From Parendozoicomonas callyspongiae (GTDB lineage: Bacteria; Pseudomonadota; Gammaproteobacteria; Pseudomonadales; Endozoicomonadaceae): a stretch of 64,000 nucleotides of DNA. The position numbers were made by a program, and so were the translations under genes. Below are positions 53,983-62,161 of this stretch, piece after piece. Every line of letters starts with the position of its first letter. The stretch's first letter is position 1. The stretch covers positions 62,001 through 126,000 of the forward strand of contig NZ_JAMFLX010000007.1 in assembly GCF_023502345.1 (NCBI RefSeq). Reading direction: 5' to 3'. The notes beneath the pieces were generated by a model, which was given only the letters and a program-made list of their open reading frames with translations, was not told where the DNA came from and made no database searches.

Positions 53983-54770
53983 GTGAACGTTAACGGAAAA
54001 CATTACCGGTCCATATGGATGGAATCTCCGGGCGGAGATTTTCTTACTCTCGATCAAAAGCTGCTTCCCTATCAGTTCGAAGTTATTCCAATCAGGTCAG
54101 TTAATGATGCCGCAACAGCTATTGAAGATATGACTGTAAGAGGAGCGCCCCTGATTGGCGCAACTGCAGCCTGCGGCATGGCCCTTCAGGTGCGGGAGAG
54201 CGCTTCTGACCAGTTTATTGAACAAGCTTACTTATAACGTTCTATTTAAAACACGCCCAACAGCGATCAATCTGCGCTGGGCCCTAAAGCTGCCTTCTGC
54301 AGACACCTGAGAAAGAGCGTCTGGATCGAGCCCACCTGGAATGTCAGATAATTTTTGAAGAAGATGTTGAGATTAATCGCAGCATCAGACAACACGGCCT
54401 GATCGCAATCAGGGAAGTAGCCAAAGGTGATTTCTGCAATAAAATTGGAACCTACCTGAAAGCCCTGTCAGCCAATGCCAACAATGTGCCTTTCTATGTT
54501 GCATTGCTTTCGCCAACTATTGACTGGACAGTTGTTGATGGGGTGACGGAAATCCCAATAGAGCAGCGTTCGGAAAAAGAGCAGTCACATGTCCAGGGAA
54601 TCAACAGTAGTGGGCAGCATGATTGGGTCAACACGACACCTGAAGGAACAACCTGCGCGAATTATGCATTTGATGTCACACCGGCAGAGCTGGTCACCGG
54701 TCTGATTACGGAGAAGGGTGTATGCCAAGCCTCAGAGCAAAGCCTGAAAGAAATGTTTGCAGAGAAATAA
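53983..54770 (+). pseudogene. mtnA: methylthioribose-1-phosphate isomerase pseudogene
   Basis: The N-terminal frame (53983-54237) reads YRSIWMESPGG, then IEDMTVRGAPLIGATAACGM, clear MtnA sequence. It ends at a stop. MtnA continues in another frame with TRPTAINLRWAL, then in further frames with [13 protein letters not shown] and [17 protein letters not shown]. The C-terminal frame (54486-54770) has [19 protein letters not shown] and [14 protein letters not shown]. Between HGLIAI and [10 protein letters not shown] about 100 residues are missing, including the usual AT.CNTGALAT and GADRIAANGD regions. Frameshifts plus an internal deletion mean no active enzyme is made. The methionine salvage step is lost unless another copy exists. 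Confidence 0.9.
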
Positions 54771-54774
54771 ACTG

Positions 54775-54799
54775 AAAAAGGGGCATTAAGCCCCTTTTT
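54775..54799 (+). terminator. Rho-independent terminator after the mtnA pseudogene
   Basis: AAAAAGGGGC and GCCCCTTTTT pair around a short loop. The stem is flanked by A and T runs, so it can serve both the pseudogene transcript and the convergent nfeD gene. Confidence 0.88.
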
Positions 54800-54814
54800 C
54801 ACAAAATGATCCAA

Positions 54815-55270
54815 TCAAACAGGGCCATGAGTATTTAGCTGCAAACTCATACCTTCTGCACCTGAGACAATGACAGTTGTACCTGCATGCAAGGTTTCTG
54901 AAGCCTTAACCTTCCACATGGTATCTCCAAGCTGCACACGTCCATGGCCACCTGGAAGGTCATGTTCAAGAACAAAAACCCGCCCAACCTGCTGAGCTGC
55001 ACGGTTGTTCAACAATGGTTCTTCAGTATTCTGTCCGGACTTTCTGAAGAACTTCCACCAGCAGATGGTAAATACCAGTGTCGCTGCGCCAAAAATGCTG
55101 AACTGTGCGGCCCAGCTCATATCAGGAGCCAGCCACAGTATCAGGGCCTGCAACAATGACGCGACCACAGCTCCCAGCAGGAAACCTCCCGCACCAAGAG
55201 CTTCGAGGCCCAGAAGCAGGAATGTCAGAATCACCCAGTGCCAGGGCTGTAGTTCAGTCAGAAAGTCCAT
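54815..55270 (-). CDS. NfeD family membrane protein
   Basis: A 151-residue protein with hydrophobic helices at about 10-75 (WVILTFLLLGLEALGAGGFLLG) and a C-terminal OB-fold NfeD domain (about 85-150; LLNNRAAQQVGRVFVLEHDL). This is the short NfeD1b type that accompanies SPFH/stomatin proteins. It lies 15 bases after the qmcA stop, on the same strand, so the pair is an operon (ybbJ/ybbK type). It probably takes part in membrane microdomain organisation or quality control. Confidence 0.9.
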   Translation of the reverse strand: MDFLTELQPWHWVILTFLLLGLEALGAGGFLLGAVVASLLQALILWLAPDMSWAAQFSIFGAATLVFTICWWKFFRKSGQNTEEPLLNNRAAQQVGRVFVLEHDLPGGHGRVQLGDTMWKVKASETLHAGTTVIVSGAEGMSLQLNTHGPV

Positions 55271-55285
55271 CTATATCCAGCCTTT

Positions 55286-56212
55286 TTATCCTGCCTTGTT
55301 TTTTGTTGTTGCCTCACCAACCAGCTCTTTGATTCCGGCAAGAGAACCAATCACATTACCAGCTTCCAGAGGCATCATGATCACTTTATTGTTATCGGCA
55401 GACGCGACTTCTTTCAATGCATCAACATATTTCTGGGCAACAAAGTAGTTGATTGCCCGAGGGTCACCTTCAGCTATCGCTTTGGAAACAGCATCTGTTG
55501 CTTTTGCTTCAGCTTCAGCAAGACGCTCGCGGGCCTCAGCCTCACGTTTGGCTGCTTCCAGTTCACCTTCCGCCTTTAGGATTTGAGCCTGTTTTTCACC
55601 TTCAGCAACCTTGATAGCAGCTTCACGGGAACCTTCAGCTTCGAGAATCTGGGCACGCTTCTCCCGCTCAGCCTTCATTTGTCTGGCCATTGCGTCTACC
55701 AAATCCTGAGGAGGAGAAATATCTCTGATCTCAATCCGGGTGACTTTCAGTCCCCAGGGATCAGTGGCTTCATCGACTTTTACCAACAGGTTGGCATTAA
55801 TTCGATCCCGGTTTGAAAGCATATCGTCCAGTTCCATTGATCCTAGAACTGCACGGATATTAGTCATAACCAGATTCTGCATGGCCCGGGGAAGATCATT
55901 AACTTCATAGGAGGCCTTGACTGCATCCTGAACCTGGAAAAAACACACTGCATCTGTTGTAACCTGAGCATTATCTGAAGAGATAACTTCCTGTGGAGGA
56001 ATATCCAGAACCTGCTCCATCATGTTCTGCTTCCAGCCAATACGATCGACAAAAGGAATCAAAATATTGATACCTGGGTGTAAAGTCCGCGTATATCTAC
56101 CCAGGCGTTCTACCGTGTAGTTATACCCCTGCGGCACCATTCTGACGCCTGTACCTACAAGAATCACCACTAGGACGACGAAGAAGATCGCCGTCATCTC
56201 AAAACCAAACAT
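55286..56212 (-). CDS. qmcA: SPFH/stomatin-like protein QmcA
   Basis: A 308-residue stomatin-like protein. One N-terminal membrane anchor ([20 protein letters not shown]) is followed by the SPFH/Band 7 domain (about 30-190; [33 protein letters not shown]). A long Glu/Ala/Lys coiled coil comes after it, and then a hydrophobic C-terminus. I start at ATG 56212, where AGGGAG stands upstream; the frame is open 30 codons further. It forms oligomers at the inner membrane, often with FtsH. It is in an operon with the NfeD gene. Confidence 0.93.
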   Translation of the reverse strand: MFGFEMTAIFFVVLVVILVGTGVRMVPQGYNYTVERLGRYTRTLHPGINILIPFVDRIGWKQNMMEQVLDIPPQEVISSDNAQVTTDAVCFFQVQDAVKASYEVNDLPRAMQNLVMTNIRAVLGSMELDDMLSNRDRINANLLVKVDEATDPWGLKVTRIEIRDISPPQDLVDAMARQMKAEREKRAQILEAEGSREAAIKVAEGEKQAQILKAEGELEAAKREAEARERLAEAEAKATDAVSKAIAEGDPRAINYFVAQKYVDALKEVASADNNKVIMMPLEAGNVIGSLAGIKELVGEATTKNKAG

Positions 56213-56582
56213 CCCCTTTCTCCCTAACGAGGTAAACCCTACACACTTTAACTCAGCTCTAACGTGACACAACAGCAACAGAGAGGAATCAGTCCATATC
56301 ATTTCTGCCTTGTTGGCTATGCTGTTTTGAATCCATCGCGCTTTATTACGCGTAATAAATCATAGAATGCCTGATTTGCAGGTTAGAAGCTGTCTGAAAA
56401 GTCTGTGCGTAGCGAGGTAGCTTCTTAGGGGTTACTGCACCGAAGAACACAACGGTTGTCTTCTACAAGCGGTAAGTGTCGTATTTAATGTTAGACTGAC
56501 AACAATGGAGTCAGATCAAACAGCCATAGGCAGCGCATGAATCGTCAACACGCAGCTTTATGGTAGAAAAATAAGGAAAAGC
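56213..56582. other. intergenic region between qmcA and the DinB-like gene
   Basis: About 370 bases separating two divergent genes. It includes the perfect 18-bp palindrome at 56342-56359, listed separately. The rest holds no open frame that I would call a gene and no recognised repeat. TAAGGAAAAGC before 56583 is the ribosome site of the DinB-like gene. Confidence 0.6.
56342..56359. promoter_or_regulatory. perfect 18-bp palindrome, operator candidate
   Basis: TTTATTACGCGTAATAAA is a perfect palindrome lying about 130 bases upstream of qmcA and 220 bases upstream of the DinB-like gene. Its size and AT-rich arms suit a dimeric helix-turn-helix regulator. No partner regulator is identified. 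Confidence 0.5.
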
Positions 56583-57107
56583 ATGTCTCTTAACTCCGTC
56601 ATCCATGCAAACTGCCAAACGCTTACAGCATTGGCAGATCAGCTTACCCATTTACCTCCGGGAATCTATGATAAAGCCACGCCATTAACTGACAGTGGAA
56701 TCGGCGGGCATGTTCGTCATATTGTTGAACACTATCAGGAACTCGCCTCAGGGCTGGAAGAGCAACATATCTGCTACGACAAACGGGTTCGCAACCAGCT
56801 GCTTGAGCACTCCCTCAAAGATGCCATCGAAACCTTACGAAATCTGTCTGCCTGGCTGTTGACCCTTGCGGGGCAGGAAAACATCTCTCTCAAACTGACT
56901 GCTGCCACATCAGGCTCAAGACAGGACGCTTCAACAACAACTGAGTCCAGCCTGATACGTGAACTTCTATTTCTGCAGAGCCATACCGTTCACCATGAAG
57001 CAATTATCGCCATGCTGATGAAGGCTCAGTCGATTGATGTGCCTGGAGAGTTTGGTGTTGCACCAGCAACCCTCCAGTATCGTGAAGAAATTGCGATTAC
57101 GAGCTAG
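56583..57107 (+). CDS. DinB-like metal-dependent protein
   Basis: A 174-residue helical-bundle protein of the DinB/YfiT group. Three His positions typical of the metal site are visible in SGIGGHVRHIVEHYQEL and QSHTVHHEAIIAM. The family includes thiol S-transferases (bacillithiol, mycothiol) and many unknowns. A four-helix DinB fold of 150-175 residues matches the length. TAAGGAAAAGC precedes the ATG. Confidence 0.82.
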   Translation: MSLNSVIHANCQTLTALADQLTHLPPGIYDKATPLTDSGIGGHVRHIVEHYQELASGLEEQHICYDKRVRNQLLEHSLKDAIETLRNLSAWLLTLAGQENISLKLTAATSGSRQDASTTTESSLIRELLFLQSHTVHHEAIIAMLMKAQSIDVPGEFGVAPATLQYREEIAITS

Positions 57108-57122
57108 ATAACAACTTTTGCT

Positions 57123-58901
57123 TTAGGCTGACATGGCTTCCAGGTTATGGAACCCGGTCAGCCTGAGATACCCTTCTTCTCCCAGATAACGCTCCAGAAC
57201 CCGCCGATCACTCTTTAGCAAGTCCACAATAATCAGCCCATCCAGTGCATCATTAAAAGCGGGATCAACATTAAAGCCGGCAAATGTTCCGTTGAGCTTC
57301 AGGTACTGGCGCAGCAAAACAGGTACACCGCGATCATTCTCAAGAACACGTACAAGTGCTGAGATGTGTTCCACACTCCCCAGACCAGCCAGCATATCTC
57401 TGCTCCATGGAAGCTTGCTGGATGGATGCAGGGGCTCCTTAGGCTTTACCAACTCTGCAAGACTGCTGTTCAGGAAGTTCTCTTCAAGACTCATAGCCAT
57501 TAAGTATCTGGAGAGTTCTTGATACTCCTTGCTGATACTGACCGGCCCAAACAGAACACGATACTGAGGATGCCGGATAACCCAGGCACCAATCCCCTTC
57601 CAGAGCATCTGCAAAGCACTCAGACTCTTTTGGTACTCTTTACTGATAAAAGAGCGCCCCATCTCAAGACAACCACCCATCTGATCGAGGAAACGACGGT
57701 CATACTCAAACAAACTGCGCGAATAAAGAGCTTCAACACCACCGCTGGCGATCAGCTTATCAACCTGGCCAAGCCGGTAAGCTCCAACAATTTCGGACTT
57801 TTCTTTATTCCACAAAAAGAGATGAAGGTAAGTCTGATCAAACCGATCAATATCCATCGACAGACCTGATCCTTCACCGGCATCTCTGAAAGTAATCTCC
57901 CTCAGCCGTCCAATCTCTCTCAAAATATTTGGTATACCAGTGGCGTAAGAGCACCAGACTTCAAATGATCCTCTCTGAAGCAACAGGTTCTTTTCTGGCA
58001 GTTTTGCAATGTCACGCTCTAACAGCGCCGAATCAACAGGAGAAATCACAGGACTTTCTGGATTTGCCTGGATAGATTCCAACGGTTTTGATTCACCATT
58101 CGAAAGCAATATTGTTCGAAGGTGCATGGCGTTGGTTAAAGACTGCTCATCCGGGCAGCGAGAAAAGTTCTGCCATGGTTCTACGCTACCCAGCTTCAGG
58201 GTAATTTGCTTTCCAGACTTATTAATAAGCTCCCGAACCAGCCTCATTGTTCTTAACAGTGGGTGAATGATGCCAAGCCCATAAAATACGAAACTGTTAC
58301 GGCCTTCAACATGAACAGGAAGCAGATTGGCTTGGGTCTCATGTAATATCCTGCCTGCTGTGTGCCTCCAGGTGGCTTCTTTCAGCTTTCTTGTTTTCCA
58401 GTCCCAGCCGGAGACTTCCCCGGCAGGAAAAATAATGAGCGCTCCACCCTCTTTTACCCACTGAGTTGCAGTACTGACAGCCTCCTTATTCGCTGCTCTG
58501 CGCTGCTCCTTCGAGGGATTGCTGAGAATATCAACCCCGATAAAAAGTGATTGCAAACCAGGAATAGAGTTCAGAAGCTGATTACTCAACACCCTAACAT
58601 CGGGGCGTACTTTCAGAAGGGCATCCATAAGAACAACCCCTTCTGCTCCTCCGAAGGGGTGATTGGCGATAACGACAAGAGGCCCGGACTTGGGAATATT
58701 ATCCATAGGCTCGCCGGTGAGCCGATACTGAATATTTAACCTGTGGAGTGTCAGGCGAACAAAGTCATGTCCCTGCTCATCTGTAACATATTTCTCATAA
58801 ATACGATCCAGATAGCGGAGACCCAGAACATGCTCAGCAAATCTGAGCAATAATCCCCGGTGCCCTTTGAACTCCAGACGAAAAGGTGACCCGTTCGCCA
58901 T
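57123..58901 (-). CDS. OlsF-like bifunctional acyltransferase (ornithine lipid synthesis)
   Basis: A 592-residue two-domain protein. The N-terminal half is a PlsC-type acyltransferase with VVIANHPFGGAEG (His81, with Glu in place of the usual Asp spacing), GVDILSNPSKEQRRAANKEA and IIFPAGEVSGW. The C-terminal half (about 300-560) is a GNAT-fold N-acyltransferase like OlsB/hemolysin (IGRLREITFRDAGEG, LEMGRSFISKEYQ, ALQMLWKGIGAWV). OlsF of Serratia and other bacteria has this fusion and makes ornithine lipid alone, O-acylation by one half and N-acylation by the other. Assignment by architecture; a lysophospholipid role is the alternative. Confidence 0.82.
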   Translation of the reverse strand: MANGSPFRLEFKGHRGLLLRFAEHVLGLRYLDRIYEKYVTDEQGHDFVRLTLHRLNIQYRLTGEPMDNIPKSGPLVVIANHPFGGAEGVVLMDALLKVRPDVRVLSNQLLNSIPGLQSLFIGVDILSNPSKEQRRAANKEAVSTATQWVKEGGALIIFPAGEVSGWDWKTRKLKEATWRHTAGRILHETQANLLPVHVEGRNSFVFYGLGIIHPLLRTMRLVRELINKSGKQITLKLGSVEPWQNFSRCPDEQSLTNAMHLRTILLSNGESKPLESIQANPESPVISPVDSALLERDIAKLPEKNLLLQRGSFEVWCSYATGIPNILREIGRLREITFRDAGEGSGLSMDIDRFDQTYLHLFLWNKEKSEIVGAYRLGQVDKLIASGGVEALYSRSLFEYDRRFLDQMGGCLEMGRSFISKEYQKSLSALQMLWKGIGAWVIRHPQYRVLFGPVSISKEYQELSRYLMAMSLEENFLNSSLAELVKPKEPLHPSSKLPWSRDMLAGLGSVEHISALVRVLENDRGVPVLLRQYLKLNGTFAGFNVDPAFNDALDGLIIVDLLKSDRRVLERYLGEEGYLRLTGFHNLEAMSA

Positions 58902-58942
58902 ACGACTTTCCTGTTTATTGTTTTTCTTATACAGAAAGCTTG

Positions 58943-59368
58943 TCAGCTGCTTTTTTGATCATTGAATTCCAATACCAACACTATCACTGCTGCCAGGAAA
59001 ACGGCACATGCGTTGACAAAAAGAAGCCCACCATCATCACCAACAATATTTCCCGAGGCATCAAACTCTGGCATTTTGATACCCAGCGGTGTGAACAGGT
59101 GGAAGAAAATCGCTCCACTCATCGTTCCGGCGGCAACCAGTGCTCCCAGAAAACGATAAGCAGTGAACAGAAGTATGGACGCTATCAGCTCAGTTACGCC
59201 AACAGCGTAAGCTCCATACTGACCAAACAGCTCAATGCCTGACCACTTTCCTAGTGTACCGAAAATAAACTCGGTCTCTGGCGACCCTGAAAACTTGAAA
59301 AACAGGGACTGGACGAAGACAACTGCAATATAGATACACAATCCGATCTTTAGATATTTTTTGAACAT
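58943..59368 (-). CDS. DoxX-like small membrane protein
   Basis: A 141-residue protein with four hydrophobic helices (LCIYIAVVFVQSLFFKFSG, AVGVTELIASILLF, AAGTMSGAIFFHLF, FVNACAVFLAAVIVLVLEF), the topology of the DoxX/DUF6041-like group. Start at ATG 59368 because a perfect GGAGG lies upstream; GTG at 59374 is also in frame. Function unknown. It precedes the OlsF-like gene on the same strand by about 40 bases and may be cotranscribed. Confidence 0.75.
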   Translation of the reverse strand: MFKKYLKIGLCIYIAVVFVQSLFFKFSGSPETEFIFGTLGKWSGIELFGQYGAYAVGVTELIASILLFTAYRFLGALVAAGTMSGAIFFHLFTPLGIKMPEFDASGNIVGDDGGLLFVNACAVFLAAVIVLVLEFNDQKSS

Positions 59369-59411
59369 GGCCACCTCCGTGAGCTAATTCTAGTCTTCCT
59401 TTGACCTTAGA

Positions 59412-60578
59412 CTACTCAGTATCAGGGTACTGTTTTCCCAATTTACGCTCTACCATCCAAGCCTGTGCAAGCTGAACCAGAGAACCTGGCTGAAAACCTC
59501 TATCCCGATTTTTTGCCCCAATACGAAACAACATGTTGTATTGGGCAAACAACGTTTTATACACCTCACCGAGAGTCGAGTTCGCATCCCAGATGTGGGC
59601 AGCTTCACTGCTTACCCCGTTAATCTCGACTACTTTGAAATTCTCTCCGTTACGAAATGAAGCTTCATCTGCAAAGCGAACATCAAACCTGCCGTAATAG
59701 AACCCATCTATGTCACTACACAACTTATCAAACTTTTTTGTGAGTCTTTCTGTTATTAAATGATTGCCAATGCGGAAAATAGCTCCCCTGGAATGACTGC
59801 CAGCAAATGCCAACCGAAACGGTTGCCCTGACGCTAAAACCATATCAAGGACTTTCTGGTGCCTTTTGAGGTAAAGATGGGAAAGCTGACTGGCCCTGCT
59901 ATCTTTCTCAATCAATGTACGTAAACTGTCTTTCCCATTACCAAAAACATACGGCTGATACTTAAGTGTCAGTGAAAAAATGCGCCCGTAACTTTCACCG
60001 GGAATACGAATATAGAAAACACCAGCTTCGGCTTCCCATGGAATCAACTGTTGTAATAGAACTTTCGCCGAATCCGGAAAAGACAAAAGATACTGTTTTA
60101 ACTCATACTCATTACGTACTATCTGAACCCCCTGTCCCCGACAGCCAAGATCCGGCTTTGCAATAATCGGATAGGTAAAACCATTTTGACTAATCAATTC
60201 ATTAGCATGTTCCAATAATTCAGGTAAGCACTGACTACCGTTAATAAAGGTGCACCATGGTGCAATATATTCTTTGGCATAACTTCCAGCCTGTTTAAAG
60301 TTGTCAGATTTTGCCTCGCCAACCATTCCCCCAAGAAAGAAACCAGGATTGGCACACAGCGGAAGAGTCAAACTTCGATACCGTATCGCTTGAAAGAGCC
60401 ATAGAAATGCAACTGGCAGATAAAATACCCAACCAGGCCAGAATTCAAAAAAAGCGATAGCCCGACGACGCTTTTCAAGTGGAGGCATACCAACGTGGGC
60501 TTTTTTACTGAGAAACGTCGAATTAACAGCTTGTTCTATCAGCTGACTATCTTCTTGGCTGGTGTCATTACTGATCAT
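59412..60578 (-). CDS. ATP-grasp carboxylate-amine ligase-like protein
   Basis: A 388-residue protein started at ATG 60578 (GGAG upstream). A membrane-associated segment lies near residue 45-65 (FFEFWPGWVFYLPVAFLWLF). An ATP-grasp fold follows: YPIIAKPDLGCRGQGVQIV is the glycine-rich/lysine ATP-binding element, and YYGRFDVRFADEASF and KVVEINGVSSEA carry the metal-binding acidic residues. It resembles D-Ala-D-Ala ligase-like enzymes acting on an unknown amino-acid substrate. The first codons overlap the end of the DedA gene by 11 bases, so the two are an operon. A lipid- or envelope-modifying ligase is plausible. Confidence 0.8.
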   Translation of the reverse strand: MISNDTSQEDSQLIEQAVNSTFLSKKAHVGMPPLEKRRRAIAFFEFWPGWVFYLPVAFLWLFQAIRYRSLTLPLCANPGFFLGGMVGEAKSDNFKQAGSYAKEYIAPWCTFINGSQCLPELLEHANELISQNGFTYPIIAKPDLGCRGQGVQIVRNEYELKQYLLSFPDSAKVLLQQLIPWEAEAGVFYIRIPGESYGRIFSLTLKYQPYVFGNGKDSLRTLIEKDSRASQLSHLYLKRHQKVLDMVLASGQPFRLAFAGSHSRGAIFRIGNHLITERLTKKFDKLCSDIDGFYYGRFDVRFADEASFRNGENFKVVEINGVSSEAAHIWDANSTLGEVYKTLFAQYNMLFRIGAKNRDRGFQPGSLVQLAQAWMVERKLGKQYPDTE

Positions 60579-61155
60579 TATTACTCTCCAGACAAGCGTT
60601 AACATATTTTCGCAGTACTTGCTGCAGCAGGTATAGGAATAACAGGGCAAGCGGCAGTAAAAACAGGTTTCCCATTCCCGACAACTCCCACAGGGGAGCC
60701 CCGAACCAGAGCAGTCCGCCAAAGACCATTCCAGTCCACAAAACGCCGGCAACAAAAACAGCCCACAAGAAACTCTTCACTGATACACCCAGCCAGCCAC
60801 TAGCCAAATAGCAGGGAAGTCGAAGACCTGGAGCAAAGCGCACAAAAAAGATCGTGATAAATAAGTTTGAAGAGAGCCAATGCTCAATGGAAGATGCTCT
60901 TTTTGATTCCCGCCACTTTCTCATAAAAGGTCTTGAACCTGCGTAATGGCCAAACAGGTACAGTAGAAAGTCTCCACTGGTTATTCCAGCAAGGAGAGCA
61001 ACAAAAGCCAGCTCAGGAGGAATAATCTTATCGGCAGCAAGCAATGCTCCGGAAACAATGGCAGCATCTTCAAGGATATAAGTTCCAAAAAACAGAAGTA
61101 TTCCTAAATGCCAGGTTGATAGATGGGCAAATCCGGAAAAGAGTGTCTCAAACAC
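60568..61155 (-). CDS. DedA family (VTT domain) membrane protein
   Basis: A 195-residue inner-membrane protein with a GTG start. Signatures of the DedA/VTT family are FFGTYILEDAAIVSGALLAA, GITSGDFLLYLFGHYAG, IFFVRFAPGLRLPCYLASGW (the conserved F-x-R-F/x-P-G-x-R) and several membrane helices. DedA proteins move undecaprenyl phosphate or phospholipids across the membrane. It is translated together with the ATP-grasp gene downstream. Confidence 0.9.
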   Translation of the reverse strand: MFETLFSGFAHLSTWHLGILLFFGTYILEDAAIVSGALLAADKIIPPELAFVALLAGITSGDFLLYLFGHYAGSRPFMRKWRESKRASSIEHWLSSNLFITIFFVRFAPGLRLPCYLASGWLGVSVKSFLWAVFVAGVLWTGMVFGGLLWFGAPLWELSGMGNLFLLPLALLFLYLLQQVLRKYVNACLESNNDQ

Positions 61156-61666
61156 GAGATTGACCTATGAAATGTAGAGCAGCGTTAAATTAAAGAAGGT
61201 ATTCAAGGTCAAGGTAGATCCCCCTGGCAGTTTTTGTTCTTATAATTTGCTTTCCAGAAGCACCACTTACTCTAAAGCACTTCTGGAAACCTCGTAAAGA
61301 GCAAGTTTACAGTTCTTAGACCAACCAAGAAAAAACGGCTTGTTAAGAATTCAAAGATCTGAATACATTTGTTTACAGAAGTGACTCAATTCAATTTTAT
61401 TTTTAATAATGTTAAGAAAAAGACTATTTTTTAAGGGATTCCCATTGACAAGATGATATTTTTATCTGACCATCCATTCTGCACAAAGCCATTTATGTTT
61501 TGTACAAGAATTATCAAGCGTGCTTCTTATTCAGGTGTGATATGAAGCCCTCAAATATATCTAAGCGCTTTGATTACGATCTGGTTTTTCAAGTTACCGA
61601 TTTGATTACATATCTGGCTGCCGGTTTCAGAACACTTATTATCATCCATTGAACAGGGGTTATACC
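61156..61666. other. AT-rich region upstream of the H-NS-like gene
   Basis: About 510 bases with no open frame that I would call a gene. It is strongly AT-rich between 61370 and 61450. This fits the intrinsically curved, self-regulated promoters of H-NS family genes. TTGACA at 61447 is a candidate -35 but lacks a good -10 at standard spacing. A 10-bp hairpin lies at 61251-61289. Confidence 0.5.
61251..61289. repeat. 10-bp perfect inverted repeat
   Basis: TTTCCAGAAG and CTTCTGGAAA are separated by 19 bases in the long gap between the DedA and H-NS-like genes. TATAAT at 61241 lies just before it. No T run follows, so it is not a standard terminator; it might be part of a small RNA or an operator. 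Confidence 0.45.
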
Positions 61667-62092
61667 GTGAATATTTTCGACGAAATTATGCACCGTCTGT
61701 CCAGCAAGACCCGCATCCGTTCTCTCTTCAAAGATGTTCATCTGGAAGACCTGGAGCGTATCCTCGAGCGTCTGCAGGCCATCACTGAAGAAAAGCGTAC
61801 CTCCTACGAAGCAGAGCAGGCTAAGAACAAAGAGAAGGAAGAAAGCATTGAGCAGATCCGCCAAATGCTGGAAGCCAAGGGTCTGTCCCTGTCTGACCTG
61901 GGCGTAGCTGAAGATGATCAGCCTAAGAAACGTCGTAACGTTAGCAAGTACACCTTTGAGTACGTAACCAAGTCCGGTGACACCGTTCAGTGGTACGGTT
62001 CCACTACCGGTCGTCTGCCTAAAGACTTCCAGGCTTACCTGGACGAAACTGGCAAGAAGCGTCTGGACTGCGTAATTGGTGAAGAAGCTTAA
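61667..62092 (+). CDS. H-NS family nucleoid-associated protein
   Basis: A 141-residue protein with a GTG start (AGGGG upstream). The N-terminal half is a coiled-coil oligomerisation region (about 25-75). The C-terminal half (about 85-141) is an H-NS DNA-binding domain with KYTFEYVTKSGDTVQWYGST and GRLPKDFQAYLDETGK. The usual AT-hook-like QGR loop reads TGR here. It would bind and silence AT-rich DNA, including foreign genes. Codon use is highly biased, which suggests strong expression. The AT-rich upstream region suggests autoregulation. A strong terminator follows. Confidence 0.88.
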   Translation: MNIFDEIMHRLSSKTRIRSLFKDVHLEDLERILERLQAITEEKRTSYEAEQAKNKEKEESIEQIRQMLEAKGLSLSDLGVAEDDQPKKRRNVSKYTFEYVTKSGDTVQWYGSTTGRLPKDFQAYLDETGKKRLDCVIGEEA

Positions 62093-62107
62093 TTCTTCCT
62101 GAATACG

Positions 62108-62136
62108 AAAAAGGAGGCCAGTGGCCTCCTTTTTTA
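62108..62136 (+). terminator. Rho-independent terminator after the H-NS-like gene
   Basis: AAAAAGGAGGCC and GGCCTCCTTTTT form a 12-bp stem with a three-base loop and T run. It can also act on the convergent yegQ transcript. Confidence 0.93.
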
Positions 62137-62161
62137 TTGCTGGCATATTTGCCAAAAACAA

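Noticed and set aside
60579-60755. N-terminal extension of the ATP-grasp protein
   Set aside because: The frame is open into the DedA gene, but the extra residues are Cys-rich out-of-frame DedA sequence, and a ribosome site supports the start at 60578.
61589-62161. 190-codon minus-strand open frame over the H-NS-like gene
   Set aside because: It is antisense to a highly expressed, codon-biased gene with its own terminator; the composition is explained by that bias.
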